Positions 35,405-44,423 of a stretch of DNA of 64,000 nt are shown piece after piece. Below the pieces are notes generated by a model. It was given only the letters and a program-made list of their open reading frames with translations, did not search any database and had not been told where the DNA came from. Position 1 is the stretch's first letter; the number at the start of each line of letters is the position of its first letter. The stretch is from Pseudomonas sp. PDM04. GTDB taxonomy: Bacteria; Pseudomonadota; Gammaproteobacteria; Pseudomonadales; Pseudomonadaceae. The stretch is taken from assembly GCF_014851765.1 (NCBI RefSeq), contig NZ_JACVAI010000001.1:310001-374000 (forward strand). The letters are read 5' to 3'. Made by a program: the position numbers and the translations under genes.

Positions 35405-36522
35405 CGACTGACCTCAACCACCGATTTTTGTGTGGCGCCAGCCTGTTCGGTTCTGACCCTTTCTCCCTCACTCAACAGGTGTGCTCCCAACGCGACCACA
35501 CGATCACCCGCCTGGAAATCACCCGTCACACGCACGCTGGCCTCGTTATCCAGGCTGCGCACCTTGACCGGGCGCCATGCCACCTGTTCCGGTTCTCCCG
35601 CAACCACCCAGACACCCGGGCCTTTACCCGTGTCGTAGAGGGCGCCCATGGGCACCTGAAATGCCTTGGCATCAGCCACCTGCGTGTCGGCGATCACTAC
35701 TGAGATGGTCGAACCCAGGGTGGCGTTGGAGAACGCGCCCTCCAGCACATAACGTGCTTCAAATGTTCGGGTCTGTCGATCTGCGGAGTCGGACAACTGA
35801 CGTAGACGGGCGTTGCCGGCACGCTGGTTCTGACCGTAGAGCTCGACCGTCGCCGCCGAGCCCAGCGCAGGCCGCAGCGTCTCGGGTAACTGGATCACGG
35901 CCTCGCGCTGGCCTGAATGCGCAACGCGAACCACTATCTGTCCTGCGCCAACCACCTGCCCCGGCTCGGCCAAGGTGTCCACTACCACGCCATCAGCATC
36001 CGCCAGCAACGTCGAATAACCGGTCGCGTTTTTCGCCACGTCAGCCTGAGCCTGAGCAGCGTTCAACTGAGCTTTCGCCGAGTCCGCAGCCGCTTTGATC
36101 CCTGAGTAAGCCGACGCAGATACCGCACCGACGGACACCAGATCACGGTAACGACGTTCATCATCTGCGGCCTGCCGGGCTCTGGCCATGGCAGCCAGCA
36201 CCGCTTCCTGCTGCGCCCTGGCGGTCAGCGTCAGGTCATTGGCATCGATGCGCATGAGGGGCTGTCCACGTTTGACACTCTGCCCGGCGTCCACCAGGCG
36301 TTCCAGGACTTTCCCAGGCACCCGAAAACCGAGATCGCTCTGAACGCGAGCCTCGACAATACCGGTGAATACCCGTGCCGCAGGTGCGCTGGGTTGAACC
36401 ACGCCGATGCGCACCAACGGTACTTGAAGGCGGGGATCGGCAGGCGCGGCCTCGTTGCAGGCCGTCAGGACAAACGGCAGCAAGCCAATGAAAACAAGTG
36501 ACAAGCGATGGCGCTGGATCAT
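35401..36522 (-). CDS. RND efflux periplasmic adaptor (membrane fusion lipoprotein)
   Basis: The 373-residue protein begins MIQRHRLSLVFIGLLPFVLT followed by AC, a lipoprotein signal with lipidated cysteine near residue 22. Lipoyl halves (GFRVPGKVLERLVDAGQSVK and ADGVVVDTLAEPGQVVGAG) flank a helical hairpin, followed by beta-barrel and membrane-proximal domains. I start at ATG 36522, which has GAGAGG upstream and gives the lipobox. It is co-translated with the permease (ATGA overlap) and lies downstream of a TetR gene whose operator-like repeat occurs in its own promoter. Confidence 0.92.
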   Translation of the reverse strand: MIQRHRLSLVFIGLLPFVLTACNEAAPADPRLQVPLVRIGVVQPSAPAARVFTGIVEARVQSDLGFRVPGKVLERLVDAGQSVKRGQPLMRIDANDLTLTARAQQEAVLAAMARARQAADDERRYRDLVSVGAVSASAYSGIKAAADSAKAQLNAAQAQADVAKNATGYSTLLADADGVVVDTLAEPGQVVGAGQIVVRVAHSGQREAVIQLPETLRPALGSAATVELYGQNQRAGNARLRQLSDSADRQTRTFEARYVLEGAFSNATLGSTISVVIADTQVADAKAFQVPMGALYDTGKGPGVWVVAGEPEQVAWRPVKVRSLDNEASVRVTGDFQAGDRVVALGAHLLSEGERVRTEQAGATQKSVVEVSR

Positions 36523-36550
36523 AAAGACCTCTCTGTAGCGAATGCGCCCA

Positions 36551-36578
36551 TGCTTATTCAAGTGACCAATTCTGTCAA
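36551..36578 (-). promoter_or_regulatory. Promoter of the RND adaptor-permease genes
   Basis: On the minus strand TTGACA (complement of 36573-36578) and TAAGCA (complement of 36551-36556) are 16 bases apart. The -35 box lies inside the operator-like repeat at 36560-36587. Confidence 0.5.
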
Positions 36579-36587
36579 CAGTCACAA
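36560..36587. promoter_or_regulatory. Operator-like repeat 1 (GTGAC-N14-GTCAC) before the adaptor gene
   Basis: AAGTGAC-N14-GTCACAA spans 28 bases and covers the -35 box of the adaptor promoter. A second 28-base element with the same arms and spacing lies before the outer-membrane channel gene. They are most likely sites for the adjacent TetR repressor. Confidence 0.65.
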
Positions 36588-36697
36588 TCCACGCGAATGG
36601 GTATCGCCCACGTGTCGGAGCGAGGCAGAGAGGCTTGATATCGGTTTTTCAGGCGCCCACACAGGTACGGATGCGCAGCGCATCCGTCATCGGAGGT

Positions 36698-37318
36698 TCA
36701 AGGCATCAGGCTGCGCAGAACCAGATTGGAGATAAGAGAGGGGGCTTCTTCAACAACATCGAGGTTGTATTGCAACAGCAAGGGATTGATGAAGGGCCGC
36801 AGCGCGAGATGAATGGCCTCCACCGTCTCGTCCAGCGGCGTCTTGCGTTCGAACTCGCCGAGCTCTCGCCCTTCACGCACGATTTGCGCCACGAATCCCT
36901 TGATCCGAGCGTCATAGACTTGTGAACTGGGCCAGCGCTCCGACGCGGAGAATGCGGCGATGTCATAGAGTTTGCGGTCGTTGAAGAACAGGCTCACGCC
37001 TGTCGCGATCAAGGTTTTGACCAGGCGCCGAAACCGCTCAGTGGGCGAGATGCCGTCCACATTGATGGCCTGCTCCACTGCCGCAACGATTTCAGTCAGG
37101 CAATTGGTACAGATTGCTTCACCAATCGCCTGCTTGGATTCAAAGAATTTGTAGATGTAAGCCTTGGAAAAACCGATGGCTTTGGCCAGGTCAGAAACGG
37201 TGGTCTTGCCGTAACCGTACTGACTGAAATGCTCGTTGGCCGCCGCGACAATCTGGTTTCGGATGTCGTGATCGGCGGGGCCACGAACGCTGGGCGAAGA
37301 AACTGATGGCTGATTCAT
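36698..37318 (-). CDS. TetR-family repressor of the RND pump
   Basis: The 206-residue protein has a TetR DNA-binding domain (IRNQIVAAANEHFSQYGYG, then TVSDLAKAIGFSKAYIYKFF) and a C-terminal ligand domain. It is divergent from the outer-membrane channel gene and upstream of the adaptor-permease genes. Two shared GTGAC-N14-GTCAC repeats lie at both target promoters, the nearer one in the gap with the channel gene, so it probably represses the whole pump and itself. Confidence 0.9.
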   Translation of the reverse strand: MNQPSVSSPSVRGPADHDIRNQIVAAANEHFSQYGYGKTTVSDLAKAIGFSKAYIYKFFESKQAIGEAICTNCLTEIVAAVEQAINVDGISPTERFRRLVKTLIATGVSLFFNDRKLYDIAAFSASERWPSSQVYDARIKGFVAQIVREGRELGEFERKTPLDETVEAIHLALRPFINPLLLQYNLDVVEEAPSLISNLVLRSLMP

Positions 37319-37346
37319 GCGAGCAGCTTACTCATCCCAAAGGTGG

Positions 37347-37374
37347 TTGACAACTTGTGACCAAATCGTAATAT
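37347..37374 (+). promoter_or_regulatory. Promoter of the outer-membrane channel gene
   Basis: TTGACA (37347-37352) and TAATAT (37369-37374) are separated by 16 bases, close to sigma-70 consensus. The spacer and -10 are covered by the operator-like repeat at 37355-37382. Confidence 0.7.
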
Positions 37375-37382
37375 CGTCACAA
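37355..37382. promoter_or_regulatory. Operator-like repeat 2 (TTGTGAC-N14-GTCACAA)
   Basis: A perfect 7-bp inverted repeat with 14-base centre lies over the promoter of the channel gene, in the gap with the divergent TetR gene. Arm sequence and spacing match the repeat at 36560-36587. Confidence 0.7.
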
Positions 37383-37405
37383 AACAACCCTTCCGCAGGT
37401 ATCGC

Positions 37406-38875
37406 ATGCACCCGCCTCCTCGTTTCGCCGTCTTACTGTGTCTGGGTATGGTTGCAGGTTGCGCAGTGGGTCCCGACTACTCGGAACCCCGCACGGAATT
37501 GCCCGAGCATTTCTCGGCGCAAACGGCCAAGGCGCGACCATTGGGCGCTGCAAATGGCGATCTCGCCGCTTGGTGGAACACCTTCAATGACCCGTTACTC
37601 AGTCAGCTGATCAATCGAGCACTTGAACAGAACCTCGATTTAGCTCAGGCAAGCGCAAGGATCGAGCAGGCGCGCGCCGGTTTGGGCGCGGCTAACGCAG
37701 CCCTCCTGCCGTCGGCCACCGTCAACGGTCAAGCGGCCCGAGCCCGTCAGTCATTGGAAACTCCGTTGGGCCAGGTGCTCAATTCAGACCCTTCCTATGA
37801 TCGCTACGGCAGTGCCTACGAGGCGAATATCGCTGCCAGTTGGGAGCTGGATGCGTTTGGCGGGCTGCGCCGAAGCAAAGAAGCCGCTCTCGCCGATTAT
37901 CAGGCCTCACAAGCCGGGGCGATTGCCACACGCCTGGCCGTGGTCGCGCAGACAGCCGATCTTTACGTCAGCATCCGTGGCCTTCAGACACGCCTGGACA
38001 TTGCCCGACAGCAAGTCGACACGCGACAACAACTGCTCGACACCCTCGAACATCTCTATGCAAAAGGCCTGGCGGCCGAATTGCAGCTGAATCAGGCCCA
38101 AGGTGCGCTGTATCAGGCGCAGGCCACCGTTCCGGTGCTGCAGGCAGGCATTGACGCGGCAATGAATTCACTGGATGTCATGTTGGGCAAACCACCCGGC
38201 ACTTACAGTGCGCTGCTGAACAAGCCGGGGCCCATCCCTGATGTGCCTGGCCTCTCGGACATCGGTGCTCCAGCCGACCTGCTGCGTCGGCGTCCGGATG
38301 TGATGGTCGCTGAGCGCCGACTGGCGGCCTCCAGCGCGCGCATCGGCGAAGCCATGTCCGAGTACTACCCCAAACTGTCTGTGGGGGCGCTGCTCGGCAG
38401 TGCCACCTCGGTATCCAGCGCAAACCTGTTCAGCAACGGTGCCAGCCAGGCTTCGGCGGTATTGGGATTACGTTGGAGGCTGTTCGATTTTGGCCGCATC
38501 AACGCTCAAATCGATTTGGCGAAAGGCCAGGAGGCAGAAGCCTTGGCCGCTTATCGCCAGTCCATACTGAGGGCCTGTGAAGAGGTCGAAAGCGCTTTTT
38601 CAGCACTGATCAACCGCGAGCAACAATCGGCACGACTGGCCCAGGGCGAGTCGGCGTATGCAAAAGCCCGGGCAACATCGTTCGTCGCTTACGAGAAAGG
38701 CGTGGTCAGCCTGATCGAAGTGCTGGATGCCGATGAACACCTGCTGGCGGCATCGGATGGCAGGGCTCAGGCACAAACCGAGTCGGCTCGCGCTGCTGTG
38801 GCCGCGTTCAAGGCATTGGGTGGCGGTTGGCAGCCGGACAACTCAAATGTTCGTGTTGCCTCGACGACACGGTAG
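37406..38875 (+). CDS. Outer-membrane efflux channel lipoprotein (NodT/OprM family)
   Basis: The 489-residue TolC-family protein begins with a lipoprotein signal ending LGMVAGCAVGPDYSEP (cysteine near residue 18), the usual start of OprM/NodT channels. Two long coiled-coil repeats follow (for example NRALEQNLDLAQASARIEQA and the later DLLRRRPDVMVAERRLAAS). It completes the tripartite pump with the adaptor and permease encoded on the other side of the divergent TetR gene. Confidence 0.93.
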   Translation: MHPPPRFAVLLCLGMVAGCAVGPDYSEPRTELPEHFSAQTAKARPLGAANGDLAAWWNTFNDPLLSQLINRALEQNLDLAQASARIEQARAGLGAANAALLPSATVNGQAARARQSLETPLGQVLNSDPSYDRYGSAYEANIAASWELDAFGGLRRSKEAALADYQASQAGAIATRLAVVAQTADLYVSIRGLQTRLDIARQQVDTRQQLLDTLEHLYAKGLAAELQLNQAQGALYQAQATVPVLQAGIDAAMNSLDVMLGKPPGTYSALLNKPGPIPDVPGLSDIGAPADLLRRRPDVMVAERRLAASSARIGEAMSEYYPKLSVGALLGSATSVSSANLFSNGASQASAVLGLRWRLFDFGRINAQIDLAKGQEAEALAAYRQSILRACEEVESAFSALINREQQSARLAQGESAYAKARATSFVAYEKGVVSLIEVLDADEHLLAASDGRAQAQTESARAAVAAFKALGGGWQPDNSNVRVASTTR

Positions 38876-38930
38876 CGCGATGACCGGTGTGATTTCTCTC
38901 TGACCACCCACTCTGCGATCGAACGACCCA

Positions 38931-39863
38931 TCAGGTATTGGATGGTGATTGCGGCGTGTCGGGGTTGAGTTGCTGGCGGCGGAATTGCCCCGGAGGCTGG
39001 CCATGGATCTGGCGAAAGCGTCGCGAAAAGTAGGCTTCATCGGCGAAGCCACACAACCTCGCCACCTCCCCTACAGGCCGCGTGCCATTGAGCAGGTAAT
39101 TGCGCGCCGCGTGCATTCGGCGTTCCAGCACCAGCTCAGTGAAGGTCTTGCCGATTTCCTTGCGCAACCAGTGTGTCAGGTAGGTCGGTGACAGGTAGGT
39201 CGCGGCGGCGACCTTGATCAGGTTGAGGTCCGGGTCGGCGATGTTCTTGCGTAGATACTCGGACATCCGGCTCAACGCATCGCGTCGGCTGACTTCAGCG
39301 GCGTTCTCTTCGGCCAGCCGCTTGAGCGGCTCGGCATACAAGGCACACACGCCCCCCACCAGTTGCAGCAGCAACCCCTTGAGCATCTCGCGGGTGCCGA
39401 ACTGGCGGTTCTCGTCCAGCACGCGCATCTGTTCGATCAATCCGCAGACCTTGCTGAAATCCTCATCGGCGAGGATGAAGTCCAGATGCTCCTGGAAGCG
39501 AAACGGTGACAGCTCGGGCGCCAGCAGGATCGACACCTCCTCCAGATCCATCGGATCGCACTGCAGGTGCGGCAGCAGAAAGGTCTGGGAAAAATTGATC
39601 ACAATGAAATTGCTGTCGGCCGGGTGCGGGATCACGTGCACGCGATGCGGCAGGATGAACGCCAGCGTGTTGCGCGGAAACGGACGTTCGACGTTGCCGA
39701 TGTGCTGGACGGTGTCGCCACCCAGGTTGATCTGAATCTGGAAGTATTCGTGGCGATGCGGGCTGGTTTCGGCGCGTCGGCCCTTTTTGTCGCGAATGTA
39801 GAAGTCCGTCAGCTCGCTGCGCTGCTGCATGACGTAGGTGGGAACACGACTCGGTGACGACAT
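38931..39863 (-). CDS. AraC-family transcriptional regulator
   Basis: The 310-residue protein has an N-terminal cupin-like sensor (SPHRHEYFQIQINLGGD) and a C-terminal double helix-turn-helix: LNLIKVAAATYLSPTYLTHW and GEVARLCGFADEAYFSRRFR. I start at ATG 39863 (MSSPSRVPTYV); a longer frame adds a basic leader without support. It is divergent from the MFS gene that opens the sugar-acid cluster and is its probable regulator. Confidence 0.88.
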   Translation of the reverse strand: MSSPSRVPTYVMQQRSELTDFYIRDKKGRRAETSPHRHEYFQIQINLGGDTVQHIGNVERPFPRNTLAFILPHRVHVIPHPADSNFIVINFSQTFLLPHLQCDPMDLEEVSILLAPELSPFRFQEHLDFILADEDFSKVCGLIEQMRVLDENRQFGTREMLKGLLLQLVGGVCALYAEPLKRLAEENAAEVSRRDALSRMSEYLRKNIADPDLNLIKVAAATYLSPTYLTHWLRKEIGKTFTELVLERRMHAARNYLLNGTRPVGEVARLCGFADEAYFSRRFRQIHGQPPGQFRRQQLNPDTPQSPSNT

Positions 39864-40438
39864 TTCCTGGGGATCCTCGGCAATACATGGACAGGTTGTC
39901 GTTGTGCGGCGACGAGGCCCATTGTGAGGGCGATTACGGCTCGACTTCAACACGACATAGGATGACAGCGCGATTCCGAAAAATAATTGTATCCGTGAGT
40001 GATATTTCGACTGTCCAAAAATCCCGCACAGCTTGTCTAAATTTTATTTCTTAAAAAACAGATAGTTATGAATCCATCGACGCAAATGCAAAGAAATGCG
40101 TCGGTAGGATTTTTCTTGGACAGATGCATTTCACGCCGTTTTCAGCGAAAAAAACGATCTAACGCCTCCGTTGATTTTGCAAGGTTGTACGACCACTGTG
40201 GCAGTCATTGCAGCCCGACTCCTTCCAAAAACAATCAAAAGGTGCGCACTCATGAACCCGTTTTTTTCTCTCGCCAATCCTCCCCCGCCCTTCCCGACTC
40301 CAAGGCGTCCCTGAACACCTGACAGCGGCTGTTCGCGCCTCTTTTCCCAGCAGAGATTTCGCTGTCCCCGGCAATGGGGGCAAGGACTCCGGCTGCGCGC
40401 GAACCACTCGATTCACCTGACAATAAGAAGGTCCACTC
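39864..40438. other. Long intergenic control region between AraC regulator and MFS gene
   Basis: This 575-base gap is locally A+T-rich in its first half and has no convincing gene. It holds a widely spaced inverted repeat: CTGTCCAAAAATCC at 40011-40024 and GGATTTTTCTTGGACAG at 40107-40123. A small hairpin GACGCA-N12-TGCGTC lies at 40079-40102. These may be regulator-binding or looping sites. Confidence 0.4.
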
Positions 40439-41788
40439 ATGTCGAACTCACAAACCTCTGCGTCCACCGCCCCACCGCTGAGCGCCGGCATCCGCGACGC
40501 TGTGCTGCCTCAGCGCCTGCCGACACGCCGGCGCTGGATCATGCTGTCGCTGCTGCTGATTGCAACGATCATCAACTACATCGACCGGGTGAACATCTCG
40601 ATTGCTGCGCCCTTCCTGTCCAAGGACCTGGGCCTGGACAAGATCGAGATGGGCCTGATTTTCTCGGCGTTCGCCTGGACCTACGCCCTCGCCCTGGTGC
40701 CTGCCGGGTTCGTGGCCGATCGCTTCGGCTCCCGGTTCACTTACGGCGTCTCGCTGATCAGTTGGTCGACGGTCACCGTGTGCCAGGGTTTTGCCACGGG
40801 CTTTGCGTCGCTGTTCGGCCTGCGCCTGGCCGTCGGCGCCATGGAAGCGCCGGCCTTTCCGGCCAACAGCCGTGCGGTGACGGTGTGGTTTCCGGCCCGG
40901 GAACGGGGCATGGCCAGCAGCATCTACGTGTGCGGCCAGTACCTGGGCACGGCACTGTTTACCGGCGCGCTTCTGTGGCTGGCCACGACCTTTGACTGGC
41001 GCCACGTGTTCTACAGCACCGGGGCACTCGGTATCGTTTTCGGGGTGATCTGGCTGTACATGTACCGCGATCCGCTGAACTGCAAGAAAGTCAGCCAGGA
41101 AGAACTGAAGTACATCGAGTCGGGCGGAGGACTGGTCAAGTGCAGTCAGGAACGCACCAAATTCAACTGGCGGCAGATTGCCGAGCTGTTCACCTATCGG
41201 CAGATCTGGGCGATTTGCATCGGCAAGTTCGCCAGCACCTCGGCGCTGTATTTTTTCCTCACCTGGTTCCCGACGTACCTGATTGAAGAGCGCCAGCTGA
41301 CCACGATCAAGGCCGGGATCTTTGCCGTGATGCCGTTCGTTGGCGCAACGGTCGGCATCCTGCTGGCGGGCATCGTCTCCGACCTGTTGATTCGTCGTGG
41401 CTACTCCATGTCCTTTGCGCGCAAGTTGCCGCTGGTGGTCGGATCGATGCTGGGCATGTCGATTGTCCTGGTGAATTTCACCGATTCGAACCTGATCTGC
41501 ATTGCCATCCTGACCATCGCCTTCTTTGCCCAGGGCATCGCCTCGTCGTCATGGGCGGCGGTCTCGGAAGTGGCCCCCAAGGAACTCATCGGCCTGACCG
41601 GCGGGGTCACCAGCCTGGCCGCCAACATCGGCGGAATCGTCACCCCGATCGTGATTGGCGCAATCGTCCAGTCGACCGGCTCCTTCGCCTTCGCCTTCTG
41701 GTTCATTGGCGGCGTGGCACTGATGGGCACCTTGTCCTATTCGTTCCTGCTCGGCCGCCTGCACCGCATCGAACTCAAGGTTCGTTAA
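40439..41788 (+). CDS. MFS transporter, anion:cation symporter (ACS) family
   Basis: The 449-residue, 12-helix protein has the ACS-type start RRWIMLSLLLIATIINYIDR and motif ADRFGSRFTYG in the 2-3 loop, followed by GAMEAPAFPANSRAVTVWFP, typical of hexuronate, glucarate or galactonate permeases. It opens a plus-strand run with an FAH-family hydrolase, an SDR and a hydroxyacid dehydrogenase, so it probably imports a sugar acid or related carboxylate. Confidence 0.9.
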   Translation: MSNSQTSASTAPPLSAGIRDAVLPQRLPTRRRWIMLSLLLIATIINYIDRVNISIAAPFLSKDLGLDKIEMGLIFSAFAWTYALALVPAGFVADRFGSRFTYGVSLISWSTVTVCQGFATGFASLFGLRLAVGAMEAPAFPANSRAVTVWFPARERGMASSIYVCGQYLGTALFTGALLWLATTFDWRHVFYSTGALGIVFGVIWLYMYRDPLNCKKVSQEELKYIESGGGLVKCSQERTKFNWRQIAELFTYRQIWAICIGKFASTSALYFFLTWFPTYLIEERQLTTIKAGIFAVMPFVGATVGILLAGIVSDLLIRRGYSMSFARKLPLVVGSMLGMSIVLVNFTDSNLICIAILTIAFFAQGIASSSWAAVSEVAPKELIGLTGGVTSLAANIGGIVTPIVIGAIVQSTGSFAFAFWFIGGVALMGTLSYSFLLGRLHRIELKVR

Positions 41789-41888
41789 GTACAGAAACGC
41801 GTTTTTCTCCAATACGAGGCGGCTTTCGTCCAACTTCGCCAAACGAAGCCGCCGTAGGCTGATGCCTCCACCAGGACAATGACAAGAA

Positions 41889-42581
41889 ATGACCATGACC
41901 GACTACGTGTTCACCCCGGATCTGCCCGTTACCCTGCCGGTTGCCGGGAGCCCCAAGCGCTTCCCCGTCGGCCGGGTATTCTGCGTCGGACGCAATTACC
42001 CATGGCCAGACACCCAGGGCCAGTCCCGCCAGCCACCGGTGTTTTTCATGAAACCGGCCAGCAACGTGGTGGATGCCACCGGTGAAGTGGCGTTCCCACC
42101 CCTGACCGACGAGTTCGCCCACGAAATCGAACTGGTCGTGGCCATCGGCGAGGGCGGCGCCAATATTCCGGAAGATCAGGCACTGGCCTATGTCTGGGGC
42201 TACGGTGCCGGCCTGGACCTGACGCGTCGCGATGTCCAGCGCTCGGCCAAGAGCAATGGCTTGCCATGGGAAGGTGCCAAGGTGTTCGACGGCGCCGCGC
42301 CCATCACCGCCATCGTGCCGGTCTCCCGCGCCGGCCACCCCGAGGGTGACCTGTGGCTGAACGTCAACGGCGTGGAACGCCAGCGCGACAGCCTCGACAG
42401 CCAAATCTGGTCAGTCAGCGAAATCATCAGCCGAATTTCCCAATCGGTGGCGCTGCGGGCCGGCGACCTGATCATGACCGGCAGCCCCGCCGGCGTCGAT
42501 GTGCTGCAACCCGGCGACCTCATCAACGCCGGGATCGACGGCATCGGCCAGATCGAAATGCGCGTCGGCCAGCGACCTTGA
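41889..42581 (+). CDS. Fumarylacetoacetate hydrolase family protein (acylpyruvase/diketo-acid hydrolase type)
   Basis: The 230-residue protein matches the short FAHD1/YcgM form: [24 protein letters not shown], then the metal-binding acidic set in [16 protein letters not shown] and [10 protein letters not shown]. Such enzymes hydrolyse acylpyruvates or 2,4-diketo-3-deoxy sugar acids, or decarboxylate oxaloacetate. Beside an SDR and an importer, cleavage of a diketo-deoxy sugar acid to pyruvate plus a hydroxyacid is an attractive idea but unproven. ATG 41889 or 41895 could be the start. Confidence 0.88.
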   Translation: MTMTDYVFTPDLPVTLPVAGSPKRFPVGRVFCVGRNYPWPDTQGQSRQPPVFFMKPASNVVDATGEVAFPPLTDEFAHEIELVVAIGEGGANIPEDQALAYVWGYGAGLDLTRRDVQRSAKSNGLPWEGAKVFDGAAPITAIVPVSRAGHPEGDLWLNVNGVERQRDSLDSQIWSVSEIISRISQSVALRAGDLIMTGSPAGVDVLQPGDLINAGIDGIGQIEMRVGQRP

Positions 42582-42630
42582 TCCCTCAATACAACACGCC
42601 CCAAGTGAACTGAAAAAAGGAAACAACAAC

Positions 42631-43389
42631 ATGTCCAGTCCTTTGAAAGTGGCCCTGGTAACCGGTGCAGGCAGTGGAATCGGTCGCGCCGTGGCCCTTG
42701 GCCTGATGGCCGATGGGTTCACCGTGGTCTTGGCCGGACGCCGGCCGGAACCCTTGCTGGAATTGGCTGAACTGGCGGCTGTCGACGGACACGAAGCCCT
42801 GGCGGTGCCCACGGATGTGCGCGATCCGGCCAGCGTCGATGCGCTGTTTGCCACCATCACCGTCAAATACGGACGCCTGGACGTCGTGTTCAACAATGCC
42901 GGCGTCAATGCCCCGGCCGTGCCGCTGGACGAACTGACGTTCGAGCAGTGGCGCAACGTGATCGACACCAACCTCAACGGTGTTTTCCTCTGCGCCCGTG
43001 GCGCCTTCGGCCTGATGCGCCGGCAACAGCCGCAAGGTGGACGCATCATCAATAACGGCTCGATCTCGGCCCATACCCCACGCCCCTTCAGCAGCGCCTA
43101 CACCGCGAGCAAACACGCGGTGTTGGGGCTGACCAAGTCCCTGGCCCTGGACGGCCGCGAATTCAACATTGCCTGCAGCCAGATCGACATTGGCAACGCC
43201 CTGACCGAAATGTCGGTACGCATGACCAAAGGCGTGCGCCAGGCCAACGGCACCATCGCCGTGGAACCGATGGTCGACGTCAAGCACGTGGCCGATGCCG
43301 TGCGCTACATCGCCGCCCTGCCACTGGAGGCGAACGTCCTGAACATGACCGTCATGGCGACTGCCATGCCGTTTGCCGGTCGCGGTTGA
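42631..43389 (+). CDS. Short-chain dehydrogenase/reductase
   Basis: The 252-residue enzyme has [15 protein letters not shown] for the NAD(P) dinucleotide, [20 protein letters not shown] with the catalytic serine and YTASKHAVL with the Y-x3-K pair. The start ATG 42631 has AAGGAAAC upstream. It follows the FAH-family gene by 49 bases and precedes the hydroxyacid dehydrogenase. It may oxidise a 3-deoxy-2-keto sugar acid to the diketo compound, as SDR enzymes do in the non-phosphorylated L-rhamnose route. Confidence 0.9.
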   Translation: MSSPLKVALVTGAGSGIGRAVALGLMADGFTVVLAGRRPEPLLELAELAAVDGHEALAVPTDVRDPASVDALFATITVKYGRLDVVFNNAGVNAPAVPLDELTFEQWRNVIDTNLNGVFLCARGAFGLMRRQQPQGGRIINNGSISAHTPRPFSSAYTASKHAVLGLTKSLALDGREFNIACSQIDIGNALTEMSVRMTKGVRQANGTIAVEPMVDVKHVADAVRYIAALPLEANVLNMTVMATAMPFAGRG

Positions 43390-43421
43390 CCGGCCTTTTT
43401 ATTCCGCTTCGCGAGGTCTAC

Positions 43422-44378
43422 ATGAAACCAGAAGTCTTGCAGCTCAGCCCGATCCTGATTCCTGAAATCAACACCCGGCTCGACGAGCTGTTTACCGTGC
43501 GCCGTTACTTCCAGCAGGCCGACAAGCAAGCCTATCTGCAAGAGCACGGCGCGAACATTCGCGGTGTAATCACCGGCGGGCACACCGGCATCACCCAGGC
43601 CGTCATGGCGCAATTACCCAAACTGGAAGTGGTGGCGGTCAACGGCGTGGGCACCGATGCGGTGGACCTGGCCTACGCCAGGGATCGCGGGATTCGCGTG
43701 ACCGCGACCATCGGTGCACTGACCGAAGATGTCGCCGACCTGGCCATCGGCCTGTTGATTGCCGTGTGCCGTGGCCTGTGTACCAGCGACCGCTACGTGC
43801 GCTCGGGCCAATGGCCGCACAGCCCGACGCCGTTGGCACCGTTGCCGTTGGCGCGCCAGGTGTCGGGCATGCGCATCGGCATCGTCGGCATGGGCCGGGT
43901 CGGTCGCGCCGTGGCGGCCCGCGCCACCGCGTTCGGTTGCCCGATCAGCTACACCGATCTGCAACCGATGAGTGACGTGGACCACACCTTCGTCGCCGAC
44001 CTGAAGCAACTCGCCAGCAACAGCGACGCGCTGATTCTCGCCGCTGCCGCCGACAAGGGCGAAGCGATCATCAATGCCGATGTATTGCAGGCGCTGGGCA
44101 CAGGTGGCTATCTGATCAACGTGGCCCGGGGCAAGCTGGTCAACGAGGCCGACCTGGTGGCGGCACTGGCGGCCGGCGAGATCGCGGGGGCGGCACTGGA
44201 TGTGTTCGTCGATGAGCCGAACGTACCCCAAGCCTTGTTCGGCCACGAGAACGTCGTGCTGCAACCCCATCGGGCCAGTGCGACCGTGCAGACCCGTACA
44301 CGTATGGGCGAGATGGTGGTGGCGAGCCTGGTGGACAGTTTCGCCGGGAGAGTCCCAAAGGGATCGGTGACGGATTGA
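43422..44378 (+). CDS. D-2-hydroxyacid dehydrogenase
   Basis: The 318-residue protein has the NAD(P)-binding GIVGMGRVGRAVAARA and catalytic R, E and H in NVARGKLVNE, DEPNVPQALF and LQPHRASAT. This is the glyoxylate/hydroxypyruvate reductase-like group. I start at ATG 43422 with GAGG 5-6 bases upstream. It is the last gene of the plus-strand run and might process the hydroxyacid or 2-oxoacid released by the FAH-family enzyme. Confidence 0.9.
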   Translation: MKPEVLQLSPILIPEINTRLDELFTVRRYFQQADKQAYLQEHGANIRGVITGGHTGITQAVMAQLPKLEVVAVNGVGTDAVDLAYARDRGIRVTATIGALTEDVADLAIGLLIAVCRGLCTSDRYVRSGQWPHSPTPLAPLPLARQVSGMRIGIVGMGRVGRAVAARATAFGCPISYTDLQPMSDVDHTFVADLKQLASNSDALILAAAADKGEAIINADVLQALGTGGYLINVARGKLVNEADLVAALAAGEIAGAALDVFVDEPNVPQALFGHENVVLQPHRASATVQTRTRMGEMVVASLVDSFAGRVPKGSVTD

Positions 44379-44423
44379 ACCCTTGGCATCGAGGGGACAT
44401 GACGTCCCCTCGATGCTTCGGTG

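Noticed and set aside
40252..40314. A 20-codon proline-rich frame upstream of the MFS gene, with AAGG some 10 bases before its ATG
   Set aside because: Could be a leader peptide, but spacing is poor and nothing else supports translation.
40068..40322. An 84-codon frame in the AraC-MFS gap
   Set aside because: No ribosome site, odd composition, and the region carries repeats typical of regulatory DNA.
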